64,000 bases of DNA from Monodelphis domestica (lineage: Eukaryota; Chordata; Mammalia; Didelphimorphia; Didelphidae). The notes beneath the pieces are model-generated. The model worked only from the letters and a program-made list of their open reading frames with translations, was not told the DNA's origin and did no database searches. The DNA lies in NCBI RefSeq assembly GCF_027887165.1, contig NC_077227.1:349787207-349851206 (forward strand), in the 5' to 3' direction. Numbering within the stretch: position 1 is the first letter of the stretch; every line of letters starts with the position of its first letter. The position numbers and the translations under genes were made by a program. Positions 22,435 through 32,934 of the stretch are shown here, in pieces.

Positions 22435-22695
22435 GGAAGCAGCTAGGCTGCTCAGTGGATAGAGCACTGGGCCTGGAGTCATAAAGATCTGAGTTAAATC
22501 TGACCTCAGATGCTTACTGGCTAAATGACCCTGAGTAAGTCACCTCATCTATAAAATGTCTTAGTTCTTTATCTGTAAAATGGAGACACACTGGAGAAGA
22601 AATAGCAAACTACTTCAATATCTTTGCCAAGAAAACTCCAATGCTCAGAGTCACATAGAGTCAGACAGGATTAAATAACTAAAACAACAAATATT
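22435..22695 (+). repeat. tRNA-derived SINE with RTE-like tail
   Basis: 'gcagctaggctgctcagtgg' head, 'aaaatggagacacactggag' and 'aagaaaactccaatgctcag' tail. Confidence 0.8.
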
Positions 22696-22884
22696 ATATA
22701 GTAGGGGTTCCTTTGTATTTTTGGCCGAATGAAAAGGCTCTGAATGGTATGGGTAAAGGGGTGACTCTAACCACCATCCCTGAGATATGTAATTCAGGAT
22801 TTATATATTCTTGGAGGTGAGAGAAATGCATATATTAAATTGGTCATCCCAGGAAGTTCATCCCAAGAAGTATGCCATTCATCA

Positions 22885-23045
22885 GATTTCATACTGGCAG
22901 AGGCCTTAGAAAGTATTTAATTCAACCTCAAAATTTAACAAAAGAGGAAACCTGAGAACTGGGCAGAGAAAATGAAAACTTGTACAAGGTCATAGAGCTA
23001 ATAAGTCAGGATTCTAACTCAGGTCCCTTGGCTCTCTTCCCCTCA
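22885..23045 (+). repeat. MIR-class SINE
   Basis: 'ggccttagaaagtatttaattcaacc', 'caaaagaggaaacctgagaac' and 'aaggtcatagagctaataag' follow the MIR order. Confidence 0.65.
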
Positions 23046-23129
23046 TGGAGGCATAAGAGGGCAAATGGGATAAGGAGTTGGGGGCAGTAAACCTGAGGCT
23101 AAATCAGGTAAGAATTTGGTTGCAGAGAC

Positions 23130-23710
23130 CTTTATTCACTCCCCTTCCCAGACTGCATTCCAGCCAAACAAGCCTATTAGTTATTTGCTGAACTCACCAT
23201 TCCATCTTCTGCTCCGTACTTTTACATGGAGTGTTTGTCCCTGGAAATCCTGAAATGCACTCCATCCATCTTAAAAATGTGTGGCTACCATCAAGGAGAT
23301 TTGACTCTGCCTTTCTAACAGAAGCCTCTTCTGATCCCTCCACCCCCTCCCAAGTTGTTAGTGTCCTCTCCCTCCTTGTTTTATCTTTATGATTCCTGGC
23401 ACCTAGCATAGAGTGCCTTGCATATAGTGTTGTTCAGTCATGTCCAAGTATTCATGAAACCACAGACTCTAGCTATCCATGCAGTTTTCTTGGCAAAGAT
23501 ACTGGCCTGATTTGCCATTTTCTTCTCCAATGGATCCTTTTGTCAGGCAACAGAAGTTAAGTGACTTGCCCAAAGTCATATGGCTAGGAAGTATCTGAAG
23601 CTGAATTGGAACTCAGGTCTTCCGAACTCCTGGCCCAGGGCTCTTAACCACTGAGCTACTGTTGCCTCTCTTGCATATAGCAGGTACATGTTAAATATTT
23701 ACTAAATTTA
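23130..23710 (+). repeat. L2 3' portion split by a SINE
   Basis: 'ctcttctgatccctccaccc', 'tgattcctggcacctagcat' and, after the insertion, 'caggtacatgttaaatatttact' form an L2 3' end. Confidence 0.65.
23428..23669 (-). repeat. RTE-tailed SINE with exact 11-bp duplication
   Basis: CTTGCATATAG at 23417-23427 and 23670-23680 is identical. The reverse element runs from 'gttgttcagtcatgtccaag' to 'actgagctactgttgcc'. Confidence 0.88.
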
Positions 23711-23919
23711 ATTGTTCTCCACTTCCACTACCACCATACTCTACTCCCCAGTTGAAATGACTTCAGTTTCCTCATTCTTATTCCCTTAAACCTAACTTCC
23801 ATCCTGTGGCAATCTATGTACATTCTGGTGCAAATGGCAGACTCAAAATCAAATGTTTGAAGACTTAAGGAGACAAATGCATTTATCAATTGTGCTTTTA
23901 TAAGCAGACTTTATAACAG

Positions 23920-24540
23920 GATTTGGAGCCAGAAGGATCCTTGGGAGTCATCTAATGCAAAATTTCCATACCTTTTGATCTGGAGATCCTACTATTAGGC
24001 GTATACTCCAAGGAGGTAAAAGACAGAAGGAAAGGCCCCATATACACAGCAAAATATTCACAGAAGAAATTTTTGTGGTGGTAAAACAAAGAGGATACTC
24101 ATCAGCTGGGGAATGGTTAAACAACTATGGTACAGGAAGGTGATGGAATATTATTGTGCCATAAGAAACAATGAATAAGTAGGATTCAGAAAAAAATGGA
24201 AAAAATTACATGAACTGATACAAAGTGAAGTAAGAAGAACCAGGGAAACAATTACACAATGCCTAACTATAAAAAGGTAAAAGGAAAGAACAATGCAACA
24301 ACAACAACAACAAACAAACAAAACCAAATGATAAATAATTAAAGAAGTTTGGTCCCAAATCCTGGGACAGTACAGCCCTTCAAGGACTGCTCTTACTGCA
24401 GAGGGTAGGGAAGAGTACTGGACACTTGTTTGCATGAGGAAGCTGGAAGAAAAAAAGGAGGTAAGGCTATTTTGTTTAAGCAAAACCCCAGGCAACAGTT
24501 CAAAGTAAAGTTCTAGCAAATAGGATTATATCCACAGAAC
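23920..24540 (+). repeat. MIR scrap followed by old L1 3' UTR
   Basis: 23920-23962 looks like a MIR scrap. Then 'ttttgatctggagatcctac', 'cagctggggaatggttaaac' and 'aagaagaaccagggaaac' belong to an older L1 3' UTR. An (AAC)n stretch lies at 24296-24325. Confidence 0.65.
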
Positions 24541-24629
24541 CTGGTCGGTTTCCCTTCTTGTTCCAACCCAACAGAGATGGAGTAGAAAGAGCCCCATGGA
24601 ATCAATCAGGAGACCTGGATTCTCGCTGA

Positions 24630-25850
24630 GAATGATGTGATCTTGATAAAATTAGAAGGAAACAGTTAACTGGGGAAATATATTTGTAGAAAGCTTCTTT
24701 GATAAAAATATCATTTTCAAGTCATGAGGAGGCTGTTTCAAATTTATAAAAACAAGTGTCATTCCCCAATATGAACAGGTAGTTTTCAATGGAAGGAATA
24801 GATACTATCATTAGGCATATGGAGAAAAAAATGCTCCAAATCACTAATAATTAGGAAATGCAAATTAAGCAATTCTGATTTTCTATTTCATACCCATCAG
24901 ACTGAGAGATGTTAAAAGCAGAAAATGACCAATGTTAGAGGGGCTGCAGGGAAAATAGCCATGTATGAGCATTGTTAGAGCTGTGAATTGGTCCATCTAT
25001 TCTGGAAAGCACTTTGGAACTATGACCCAAAAGCCACTAACCCTGGCATACTCTTTGACTCAATGATAACACTATTAGGTTGCCACTTCAAAGAGATCAA
25101 AGAAAGAGGAAATGGACCCAGATGTAGAAAAAATATTTATAGCTACTCTTTTTGTATTGGCAAGCAACTGGAAGGTAAGGAGGAAGGGTTGCCTAGGAAT
25201 TTAATGGAATATTATTTTGTTGTAAGAAATTTCAAAGGGATGACTTCAAAGAAACCTGAGACAACTGATAGGAACTGACGTCAAGTGAAATGAGCCAAAC
25301 TAGAAGAATAATATTGGGTGGTGGTGGTAGTGGTGATCTGTGATCCCATTTGGGGTCTTCTTGGTGAAGATATTGGAGTGGTTTACCATTTCCTACTCCA
25401 GCTCATTTTACAGATGAGGAAACTGAGGCCAACAAGGTTAAGTGACTTGCCCAGGGTCACATAGCTGGTAAGTGCCTGAAGTGAAATTTGAACTCAGGAA
25501 AATGAGGAGTCTTCCTGACATAAGAACTGGGACTGTACCACTTAGCTGCCTGGAAAAGTAAAGAAAAATATCTTTGAAAGACTTAAGTATGACAGAGCAT
25601 GTGACCCACCTCCCCAAAGAGAAGTGATAGAATGGATTCAAGAAGAAGTTTTTGGACCTGGATGATTTGAGAATGTGTTTTGTTTGATTATGCATATTTG
25701 TTAACAATAGTTGTGGGTTTTTTTTTTCACTGAGGGTAGTAGAAGTGGGGGGTAAGGATAAGATTCTACTCAAAATGAGAAGAGACTGACTGGTGTGGTG
25801 GGACAGCTTTGAAAGTTACATGTTGAATTTATTCTATGCTTTATTAATTT
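24630..25850 (+). repeat. Old L1: ORF2 end and 3' UTR, split by a SINE
   Basis: 'ttagaggggctgcagggaaaatagcc', 'tccatctattctggaaagcac' and 'agagatcaaagaaagaggaaatgg' give the ORF2/3' UTR order. The UTR continues after 25556 ('gattatgcatatttgttaac'). It is more diverged than the 8-9.7 kb copy. Confidence 0.65.
25318..25556 (-). repeat. RTE-tailed SINE, reverse, inside old L1
   Basis: 'gatcccatttggggtcttct', 'ttggagtggtttaccatttc', 'aaggttaagtgacttgccc' and 'accacttagctgcct' form a full reverse copy. Confidence 0.8.
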
Positions 25851-25852
25851 TT

Positions 25853-26035
25853 TCTTAAACCTTTACCTTCTGTCTTAGTGTCATTTCTAAGACAGAAGAG
25901 TGGCAAAGGCTAAACAATTGAGATTAAGTGACTTGTGCAGGGAGGGTCACACAGCTAGGAAGCATCTGAGTTCAGATTTGAACCCAGGTCCTCCTAACAC
26001 CAGGCCTGGCTCTCAATCCACCTCTCCACTCACCT
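25853..26035 (-). repeat. tRNA-derived marsupial SINE, reverse
   Basis: 'aacctttaccttctgtctta', 'gattaagtgacttgtgcagg' and 'gaacccaggtcctcctaac' through 'caatccacctctcc'. Confidence 0.82.
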
Positions 26036-26044
26036 ATCCTGATC

Positions 26045-26225
26045 ATTGTATAGTTAGAGCTGTAAGGCATCTTAGGGATTGAGTCTAATTCCCTCATTTT
26101 ATCACTAGGGAGACAAACTCAGAGAGGTCAAGTGATTTGCCCAGGATCACACAGCTACTAAATAAGTGAGGTAGGATTTGAACTTAGGTCTTCCTCCCTT
26201 TAAGCCCAGACCTCTGATCCATAAG
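26045..26225 (+). repeat. MIR-class SINE
   Basis: 'attttatcactagggagac', 'agtgatttgcccaggatcac' and 'gaacttaggtcttcctccc' are the MIR core and 3' half. Confidence 0.8.
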
Positions 26226-26820
26226 AAATTAGTTTAGAGTTATAAGGAGGCCCCACAGAGGATAAAAGATGCCAACTGTCAGAAATGTAGGGCTTTGTCC
26301 AACACTGTTTCCTTTTGAAGTTTTATATAAATTGAGTGATTAATCCCAGCATACACAGTATGCCAGAATGAAGGCTGTGCCTTCTTTCTTCATAAGCATT
26401 GGGGATAAGGGGAAGAGGAATGGGCTGGGGAGAGAAAATTAAAAGAAAGAATAAAAACGAAACAGGATGGGAGAGGGAGGTGATTTCTGGGGAAATGGGG
26501 TGGGGACGAAGGTGAAGGAGAGAGCTGGTTTGTTGGGTGTTTTCAGGCTGGGAAGAAAATGACTTTTAGACATCCATGGCACTGATTCATCTTATAGCAG
26601 GTATTATTAAAAAGAGAGGGAGGGAACAAGATGTGGTCAAGTGCCTCCACCACCATAGATAGGTTCAAGCGCTTCTCAGTGGAGGGTTAGGTCTTGGAGA
26701 GCCTGGGTGGTTTCTAGATAAGCCATAATACTGCTCCCCCCTCCCCATACTACAATTCCATTAATAAAGTTCTTCCCAACCTTTTCACCATTCTATACTC
26801 TCTCCAGCCCATCTCAAAGA
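26226..26820. other. CDX1 upstream region, no exon recognised
   Basis: Unique sequence with a purine-rich middle (26395-26530). No repeat or open frame of note. It lies within 1.6 kb upstream of the CDX1 start codon, so distal promoter elements may be here. Confidence 0.35.
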
Positions 26821-26824
26821 GTAA

Positions 26825-27005
26825 TTGATTTGGAATCCAAGAACCCGAGTTCCAATCCTGGCCCCACTAAATTTACCACCAGTGTGATCTTGGCTAAGTC
26901 ACTTCTCCTTAACCTCAGCTTAGTTTCCTCCACTGAAAAATACAGAGTTTAACCGAAGATGGTCTCCAAAGTCCCTTCCAGCTCTAGGGCCCACGCTTCT
27001 CAAGA
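26825..27005 (+). repeat. MIR-class SINE
   Basis: 'aacccgagttccaatcctgg', 'gtgatcttggctaagtcac' and 'cccttccagctctagggc' match the second half of MIR-type SINEs. Confidence 0.75.
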
Positions 27006-27334
27006 TCCTGACTGAAAAGGCATCTCCGGGTCTACTTTTGTCTTTCCCTCCTTGGAGTCACAGGCTCAAGGTTCGCTTCAAAGGAAACCAGGCTCCCCAT
27101 TTTCAATTCAAATCCTTCCCCTGCCCCTGTCCCTTCTTAGCATCTCAATGTCATCAGCCTAAGCAGTATCCTCTTCCTCCACCACCACCTCTGGGGGAGG
27201 AAGGGGGTGGGGGCAAACCGGTGTGGGGAGCCCAAGGGGATCAGGAGAGAGGGGACCCAAAGGAATTCCTATCAGACCCGAAATCACCAGAGTGGAAACT
27301 GGGGAGCAACAAGTTTTATACTTTAGAGGTAGAA

Positions 27335-27400
27335 GGATTGGGCTATTTTACAGATGAGGAAACTGAGGTCCAGAGACTTGGGGAGCTTTGCCTCAAACCA
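27335..27400 (+). repeat. MIR core scrap
   Basis: 'ttttacagatgaggaaactgaggtcc' (in parts) is a MIR core lying only about 290 bases upstream of the CDX1 TATA box. Confidence 0.6.
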
Positions 27401-27574
27401 CACTTTCCCTTCCAAGCTAAGATTTCCAATTGCCCCTCCCCAAGGGCCCTCTCCCTTACATCCCCCGCCCCACCCCATGACCCCAGCCAGAGTTTCCCCC
27501 TCCCTCCCAACTGTAGGCCCCGCCAGGGCGACCAGTCCTTCAGCTGCCCCCTAGGCTTAGAGCAATTTGTCTCC

Positions 27575-27645
27575 CTTTGAACCCTGCCCCCTCCCGGGTC
27601 TTCCCCCCTTTGATTCCGGGACTCTGAGCTTTCCTCAGCTTTGAA
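27575..27645 (+). promoter_or_regulatory. Cluster of three TCF/LEF motifs in the CDX1 promoter
   Basis: CTTTGAA at 27575-27581, CTTTGAT at 27608-27614 and CTTTGAA at 27639-27645 all face the same way, within 71 bases and 46-116 bases upstream of the TATA box. A POU-like ATGCAAA follows at 27646. Mammalian Cdx1 is a known direct Wnt/beta-catenin target through promoter TCF/LEF sites. That these sites work here is inference. Confidence 0.65.
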
Positions 27646-27690
27646 ATGCAAACCCGCCTTTCCAAGCAAAGGGCCCAGGAGGCCAGGCCC

Positions 27691-27697
27691 TATAAAA
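27691..27697 (+). promoter_or_regulatory. CDX1: CDX1 TATA box
   Basis: TATAAAA preceded by a GC-rich stretch (ggccaggccc) lies 179 bases before the CDX1 ATG. Initiation would be expected at about 27720-27728, giving a 5' UTR of about 145 bases without introns. Confidence 0.8.
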
Positions 27698-27737
27698 GGT
27701 CGGGGTGGTGCCTCGCCGGCTGGGGGCGAGTGAGTAA

Positions 27738-27749
27738 GTTCAGGTGAAC
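27738..27749. promoter_or_regulatory. Palindrome resembling a nuclear-receptor inverted repeat
   Basis: GTTCA-GG-TGAAC is a perfect inverted repeat with a 2-base spacer, made of AGTTCA and TGAACA half-site-like arms. It would fall in the first 25 bases of the transcript. Functional meaning is uncertain. Confidence 0.25.
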
Positions 27750-27844
27750 AGTTAATCGGGGAAGCGCTGGGGCTGGGTCACAGGCTGGGGCTGGGGCCGG
27801 GGCTGGAGCCAAGGGAGACGTGGAAGGTGGCAGCAGCGCCCAGC

Positions 27845-28024
27845 ATGCGCCGGGGGCTCCCCACCAAAGATGTACGTGGGTTATCTGCTCGAGAAGGATG
27901 CCAACATGTACCCCAACCCGGTCCGGCACCCGGGGCTCAACCTCAGCCCCCAGAGCTATATGCCCTCTGCGCCTCCAACTCAGTACTCGGACTTTCCTGG
28001 CTACCAACACGTCCAGGGGATTAA
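27845..28024 (+). other. Upstream ORF overlapping the CDX1 start
   Basis: An ATG at 27845 (A at -3) opens a frame of 59 codons that runs past the CDX1 ATG in another frame and stops at 28024. If the transcript starts at the TATA-predicted site, ribosomes meet this ATG first. Its peptide ([12 protein letters not shown]...) has no known motif, so a regulatory role is more likely than a protein product. Confidence 0.5.
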
Positions 28025-28311
28025 CAGCGACCCTCCCCATGGGCAGGCTGGGGGAGCCTGGTCTTCTCCCTATCCCCCCGCCAAAGATGACTGGACTTCC
28101 TACGGGCCAGGCCCCACGGCTCCTACTGCCAGCCCAGCCCAGATCGGCTACAGCCCTGCAGACTTTGGTGCCATCCAGGCTCCCCCAGGCGCTGGCCTGG
28201 GCCTCCTGCCATCTTCTTTGAGCACCCCAGGGGCACCGCTTTCGCCCAGCACGCAGAGGCGCACACCCTACGAATGGATGCGGCGCAGTGGGTCAGCGGG
28301 CCACAGCAGCG
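27870..28311 (+). CDS. CDX1: CDX1 coding exon 1 (caudal-type homeobox 1)
   Basis: CDX1 is a nuclear transcription factor that patterns the anterior-posterior axis and directs intestinal epithelial differentiation, downstream of Wnt and retinoic acid. This exon encodes residues 1-147 and the first base of codon 148. It opens [20 protein letters not shown], the CDX start, and includes the conserved KDDW (about residues 72-75) of the caudal activation domain. The PBX-type hexapeptide-like TPYEWMRR lies at 132-139. It ends AGC AGC G|gtaaga, phase 1. Spliced to 40117-40262 and 41537-41761 it gives 270 aa against about 265 in human. The C-terminus (IKEEYLP) fits CDX1 rather than CDX2 or CDX4. The start is chosen because the family begins MYV; an earlier ATG at 27845 is out of frame. 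Confidence 0.96.
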
Positions 28312-28479
28312 GTAAGATGGCCCCACAGGTCCCATGCCCATATCCTTTTCCACCTTCCTCTGGGCTGGGTGGCACCCAACTCTGGCTAGGGCTAAGAGGG
28401 AGTGATGGGGCAGACTCTGGAGGTCCAAATCGAGAAGATTAGCAAACTGGGTGCTCAAATGGATCCAGTCTAGGGCTGG

Positions 28480-28630
28480 TGGACTAGCGCAGCAAGGATT
28501 GCTACCCCCATTTTATGGATGAAGAAACTGAAGCACTAAGAGGTTGTTTTTTGATCAGGGTCATCTGCCTAATAGGTAACAGAACCAGGACTGGAATCCA
28601 TGTCTAATGGTTTTATATCCAGCCTTTTTT
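28480..28630 (+). repeat. MIR-class SINE
   Basis: 'ccccattttatggatgaagaaactg' and 'gatcagggtcatctgcctaatagg' in MIR order. Confidence 0.75.
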
Positions 28631-28954
28631 CCCTTTATACACCAGGCTGCTTTTTCAAAAAGATTATCTGCAGGCCAGGTATACCCTATTCCTTTACTAA
28701 ACTTCTCTGCCTTCAGACTGTAGGCTAAGTAAGCTCCCTGGGGGTCCCTCTCTGGTAGCATAGTTCCAATGATCTATTTGGTGCTGATCTCCCACCCCCA
28801 GCACACACTTCCATTCCTTAGCACCTGAATTTAGGAGCACCCAACCCAGAAACAGGTGCTTTGACGGAACTGGACCAGCAACAATAAAGGACCCCCAGGC
28901 TTCTAGCCTCAGTTAGTTCTGACCTCCATATCTTTTATTTTATTTTATTTTATT

Positions 28955-29140
28955 TTAAAACCCTTACCTTCTGCCTCAGAATCAATACTGTATATTGGTT
29001 CCAAGGTAGAAGAGCAGTAAGGACTAGGGGGTGGGGGCTAAGTGACTTTCCCACAACTAGGAAGTGTCTGAGATCATATTTGAACCCAGGACCTCCTGTC
29101 TCCAGGCCTGGTTCCCAATTCACTGAGCTGCCCTCCTCCA
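28955..29140 (-). repeat. tRNA-derived marsupial SINE, reverse
   Basis: 'aaacccttaccttctgcctc', 'ctaagtgactttcccacaac' and 'tttgaacccaggacctcctg' to 'cactgagctgccc'. Preceded by a TTTTA-rich run. Confidence 0.85.
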
Positions 29141-29829
29141 TCATCTTTTAGACAGTTCAGTAGAATTCATGTCTGCCAGTGCAGTGAGGGAGTTAAGCTT
29201 TTTGGGCCAACTGGTCTAAGGCTCCTGCAGATTATTAGGAGAAAGGGAGCCCAAGTTGACCTACGGACCCCTCAACTCTGAATTATTTACATCAGATCTT
29301 ATTTTCACCCACCTTCCTGGAGGCTTTTGGCTGTATCTCGATCTCTGTGACTCAACCTCATAAAAGGAGATTTTGAAGGCAGAGCCCATCCTTAGTTATT
29401 TATCTTTATATTCTCTCTCAGTTATTAAGTGGGACTCACAGTGGGCCTGGATAAATGCTTGTTTGAAATATATCCGAATCCATTTTATTGTCCTCTTTCT
29501 GCTGCATTTTGTCTCCCACCTTATTGGTGTACTCCTTCCTGGAAAGCTGTGGCTGGAGTATCCAAAGATCTGCACCAGAAAGCCTTTTTCTGAGGATCTA
29601 AAGGCCAAAGAGCTCATCTGTGGGCCTTGGCACAAGATGGTACTTCCTAGTTTTCTCCTTTAACCATTTCCTCCTCAGTGCCAGGTTAGGGTTCTGACCA
29701 TTGCCTGAACTCTTGACCTCCCTGGGGGGGAGGGAAAGCTGGTGGGAAAGTGGAAACCCAAATGAAGTTGGTGGGCACCTCTCCTCTCCTCCCCTAGGAC
29801 TGCCTCTGATCCTCCTTCTTCAAAGGCCC

Positions 29830-30080
29830 AGAGAGAGTTGAGGACAAAAGACCAGGGCTTTAATGAGGGAAAGGCAAGTGCCTTTATAAGGATTCCTCTT
29901 TGTCATGTAAACGGAGCACGCCTGGCCTATTGGGGGGGAACTCCTGTTTGCAGGAAGGTGAGGGGGGCATCCCATTGTCCCGACCTTGTCCCAGACAAAA
30001 GCTGCTTGGATTTGGGGGTGGGAGAACATGGCTTGCCTAGAAGGCTTTGATGTAGCCGGCTACCTCAGGCTGCTGCAACA
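29830..30080. promoter_or_regulatory. Candidate intronic enhancer of CDX1
   Basis: A unique block carries CDX/TATA-like CCTTTATAAGG (29880-29890), a forkhead-like GTAAACG (29906-29912) and a TCF/LEF-like CTTTGAT (30044-30050). These are motifs of intestinal regulators, within about 170 bases and 2 kb downstream of the start codon. A nominal open frame here has no protein motif. Confidence 0.3.
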
Positions 30081-30579
30081 GCTTCCCCCCACCCTTCCTT
30101 TTCCCCCTATCCAGGCCTTAGGGCAGGTGTTAGGGCAGCTGGGTGGGGGGAAGTTCCTTGGTGACTTAGGAGTCATGAGGGGCTCTGCCTCCAAGCCCCA
30201 CTTCTACTCTGGGACACTCTAAACATCTCCTTCCACTAGCTTCTTTTGCTTGCTCCTTCCATACCTAATACCCAGGCCTCTGTGGGCAAATAGCTCCCTT
30301 CTACTTTGCCTCTTCGTTCAGGCTTAGATGACTACCCACCCCACACTACCCCCTAGCATAAGAGCAGTCCAGTTTCTTGGAGGAAGAGTCCTGTGCCTAA
30401 GCCATCTCCCTCTCACTGTTCCCTCTCCCCCATCCCAATTTGGCTCTGCCAGACCCTCTGCAGGGGATTTCAGTCACTCCATCTCTTTGAGTGAATGTTA
30501 ACTGGACCACCCTCACTCATTAGAATTTCTAAGAGACAGCTGGCCTAGGGGAGGAAGGAAGGCTGGGTTTGGGGGAGCT

Positions 30580-30985
30580 ATTGGAGCTGGGTTTGAAGCC
30601 TAGCTCTGTTTCTTACTGTCTGCTTGATCTTGAGCAAGTCCCTCAGGCTTGCCTCACTTGTCCAATTTAGAAAATAATGGAGTTAAATTAGATGTCCAAA
30701 GTCCTTCTAGCTCTGTCCTATGATCCAGCTACCTAAACATGCCTTCAGCTTTCTTCCCAGGAGTAGGAAGGGTATCAGACTGGGATTCAGGAGAGTAGGC
30801 TCTTGTCCTAGTTCTGACCTCGACTATTTAAAAACCTCTGCCTGCCTCAGTTTCCTCAACTGGAAAATGAGGATACTGTACCTATCTCTCAAGGTTGTTG
30901 TGAGGATCAGATGAGATTATATTTGTAATGTGCTCATCATAGTGCATACTACATAAATTCTAGTCATTATTAATATTTTCATCAT
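30580..30985 (+). repeat. Two adjacent MIR-class SINEs
   Basis: 30580-30725 ('ggtttgaagcctagctctgt', 'ccttctagctctgtcctatg') is followed by 30750-30985 ('cctcagtttcctcaactgg', 'tctcaaggttgttgtgagg'). Confidence 0.75.
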
Positions 30986-31729
30986 CATCATTATTATTTC
31001 TGTGAGCTTGTGTCATTTCTCTACTCGGGGACCTCTCTAAAATTAAAGTATTGAACTAGATAATCTCTAGTTGGGAGAAGGTTTTTAACTTGTAGAATTT
31101 TAATGAGGGAAAAGGTCTTAAATATAGTCTCTTTCAGCTTATCCTCAGGAAGAGAAACTGAGGTACAAAGGAGAGATGTTTGGAATAAAGCAGGTGTGTC
31201 TGGTTCCTTCTAGCCGTTTTGTATTGTTTTTACTAAAGCTGAGGAAGTTGCCTTTGAGATAGTAAACTTCAAAGAAAATCTTTGCTCAGGTTATCAAAGA
31301 GGCTCCTTTCTCGACTGCCTCTAAGCATGGGGGATGGGGATGGGAGGATGGTGTTAGGCAGGTCAGAAGGCACATAGACAGATTATCTGCATAGAACAAT
31401 CTCTATGCCTTACTTTTTCTAGCTGTAAAGTGGGAAGAAGCAACATGGTGTAATATATAGAAGGTCTTGGAGTCAGCATGATTTGGGTTCAAGCATAGCC
31501 TTTTGCACAAACAATGGCATTTTCAGACCTTCAACATTTACTTCTCTTTGTTCAAAGCTTCTCTGAAACTATAAACTACAAGCAGAAGTTCCTATTTGGC
31601 ATTGGTGGAGTGTTTCCATACATGAGTTCCCTGTGCTGATGAAATCACAGTCCTGAACCAGAAGGAAAAAGGAAAGTAGGGAGAATTGCTCTCATCTCCC
31701 AAGAGCATCAGAAAAGGGGAAAGGAAATG

Positions 31730-32100
31730 GAGACATTTGGATAATAATAGTTGGCATTTATATAGTAGCTTTAAGGCTGCTATATAAGGAATAGATCGAA
31801 TGATCGATTGATTGATAGATAATATCTAAAATGTATATCTTTATATTTTACATATATCTATATAATATGTATATATCATTTTATTCACAAGCTATAGCTA
31901 TGAGGTACTATTATTATTCTAAAGATTAAGAAACTGAGGCCCAAAGAGATTGACTATCTATGGTGATAGAGATGGTAAAAAATAGAGCTGAGGTTTGAAT
32001 TCAGGTTCTCTGATCCTACTCTACCCTACCTCCATTACACCAGGCTTTCCCTAGGCCTTGGTTTCTTCATCTGTAAAATAGAAATAATAATGCTTGCAAA
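31730..32100 (+). repeat. MIR-class SINE with AT microsatellite
   Basis: 'ttggcatttatatagtagct', 'agaaactgaggcccaaagag' and 'ttcttcatctgtaaaatag' flank a GATT/ATAT-rich stretch at 31790-31880. Confidence 0.65.
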
Positions 32101-32184
32101 CCTATTCCATTCCAAAGCCCTTCACAGAGAAAGAATGAACTTTTGAGCTCTCTAGTAAGGGTCTTAAGCTGGAATACACAAACT

Positions 32185-32400
32185 CTTTTTAAATCATTCA
32201 CTACTTCATTTTTTCCCAATTGCACCTAAGAACAGTTTTTAACATTCATTTTCTAAAAATTTGAGTTCCAAATTCTCTCCCTCTCTCCTTCCCTGTTCCC
32301 TTCCCAAAGATGGTAAGCTATTTGATGTATCTTGTACATGTGATAACATGCAAAACATATTTCCATCTTGGTCATAATACATGAATCTGTAAAAATTTCT
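32185..32400 (-). repeat. L1 3' UTR, reverse
   Basis: 'aatttgagttccaaattctc', 'agctatttgatgtatcttgt' and 'aaaacatatttccatcttgg' match the reverse of the old L1 3' UTR seen at 19095 and 48135. Confidence 0.65.
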
Positions 32401-32934
32401 AGAGAACCGTATTTCAGGATAATTGATTTCCTTTGTATTCCTAGGTATTTTATGGATTTTAAAACCTTATTCTGAGAAGGGATCCATAAGCTTGACCAGA
32501 CTTTCAAAAGATTCTAGGAAATTAGAAACATGAGTAGTTATTATAATTATTACTAGTATTATTATTGCTGAATTGATACTTTGGAAGATGAGGAAAGGTG
32601 AGGATGAGCATATCTTGGGGACAAGGATTCCTTCTGCAGGTTCCCATTTACCCAGAGACAACCTGTTGCTTAGTCAGAGTTCAGTCCTTAGATGGAAGCC
32701 TAAAGAAAGTAAGGTATTTTCTGTCTAGGAAATTGGCAGCAGGGGATCCAGCAGTCTCCATTTCCCCATTCTGACATATCTGAACATATCTCTCACCATC
32801 ATTCTTATGTCCAGGACAACCACCAGGTACATGGACCCCCCTGGACACTGGGTAAGAGAATCTACAGGAGTCTAAGCTCACAACTCATATTGAGGGCACA
32901 GGACAGACCAGCCCAAACCAGGGAGACTACATTG

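Noticed and set aside
25980-26160. AGGTCA-like half sites that might be a retinoic acid response element
   Set aside because: They are part of MIR/SINE consensus sequence (gaggtcaagtgatttgccc), repeated all over the window, and no clean DR2 or DR5 spacing is present.
27038-27580. 180-codon open frame upstream of CDX1
   Set aside because: It covers the promoter and a MIR scrap, is proline-rich from GC content, and ends before the TATA box. It has no family resemblance.
27728-27745. Donor-like GTGAGTAAGT in the CDX1 5' UTR
   Set aside because: A good donor match, but no acceptor or noncoding-exon evidence supports a spliced 5' UTR, and the TATA-predicted start is at about the same place.
27820-28458. 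Alternative frames over CDX1 exon 1
   Set aside because: They are shadows of the CDX1 frame. Only the short upstream-ATG frame is kept, as a possible regulatory ORF.
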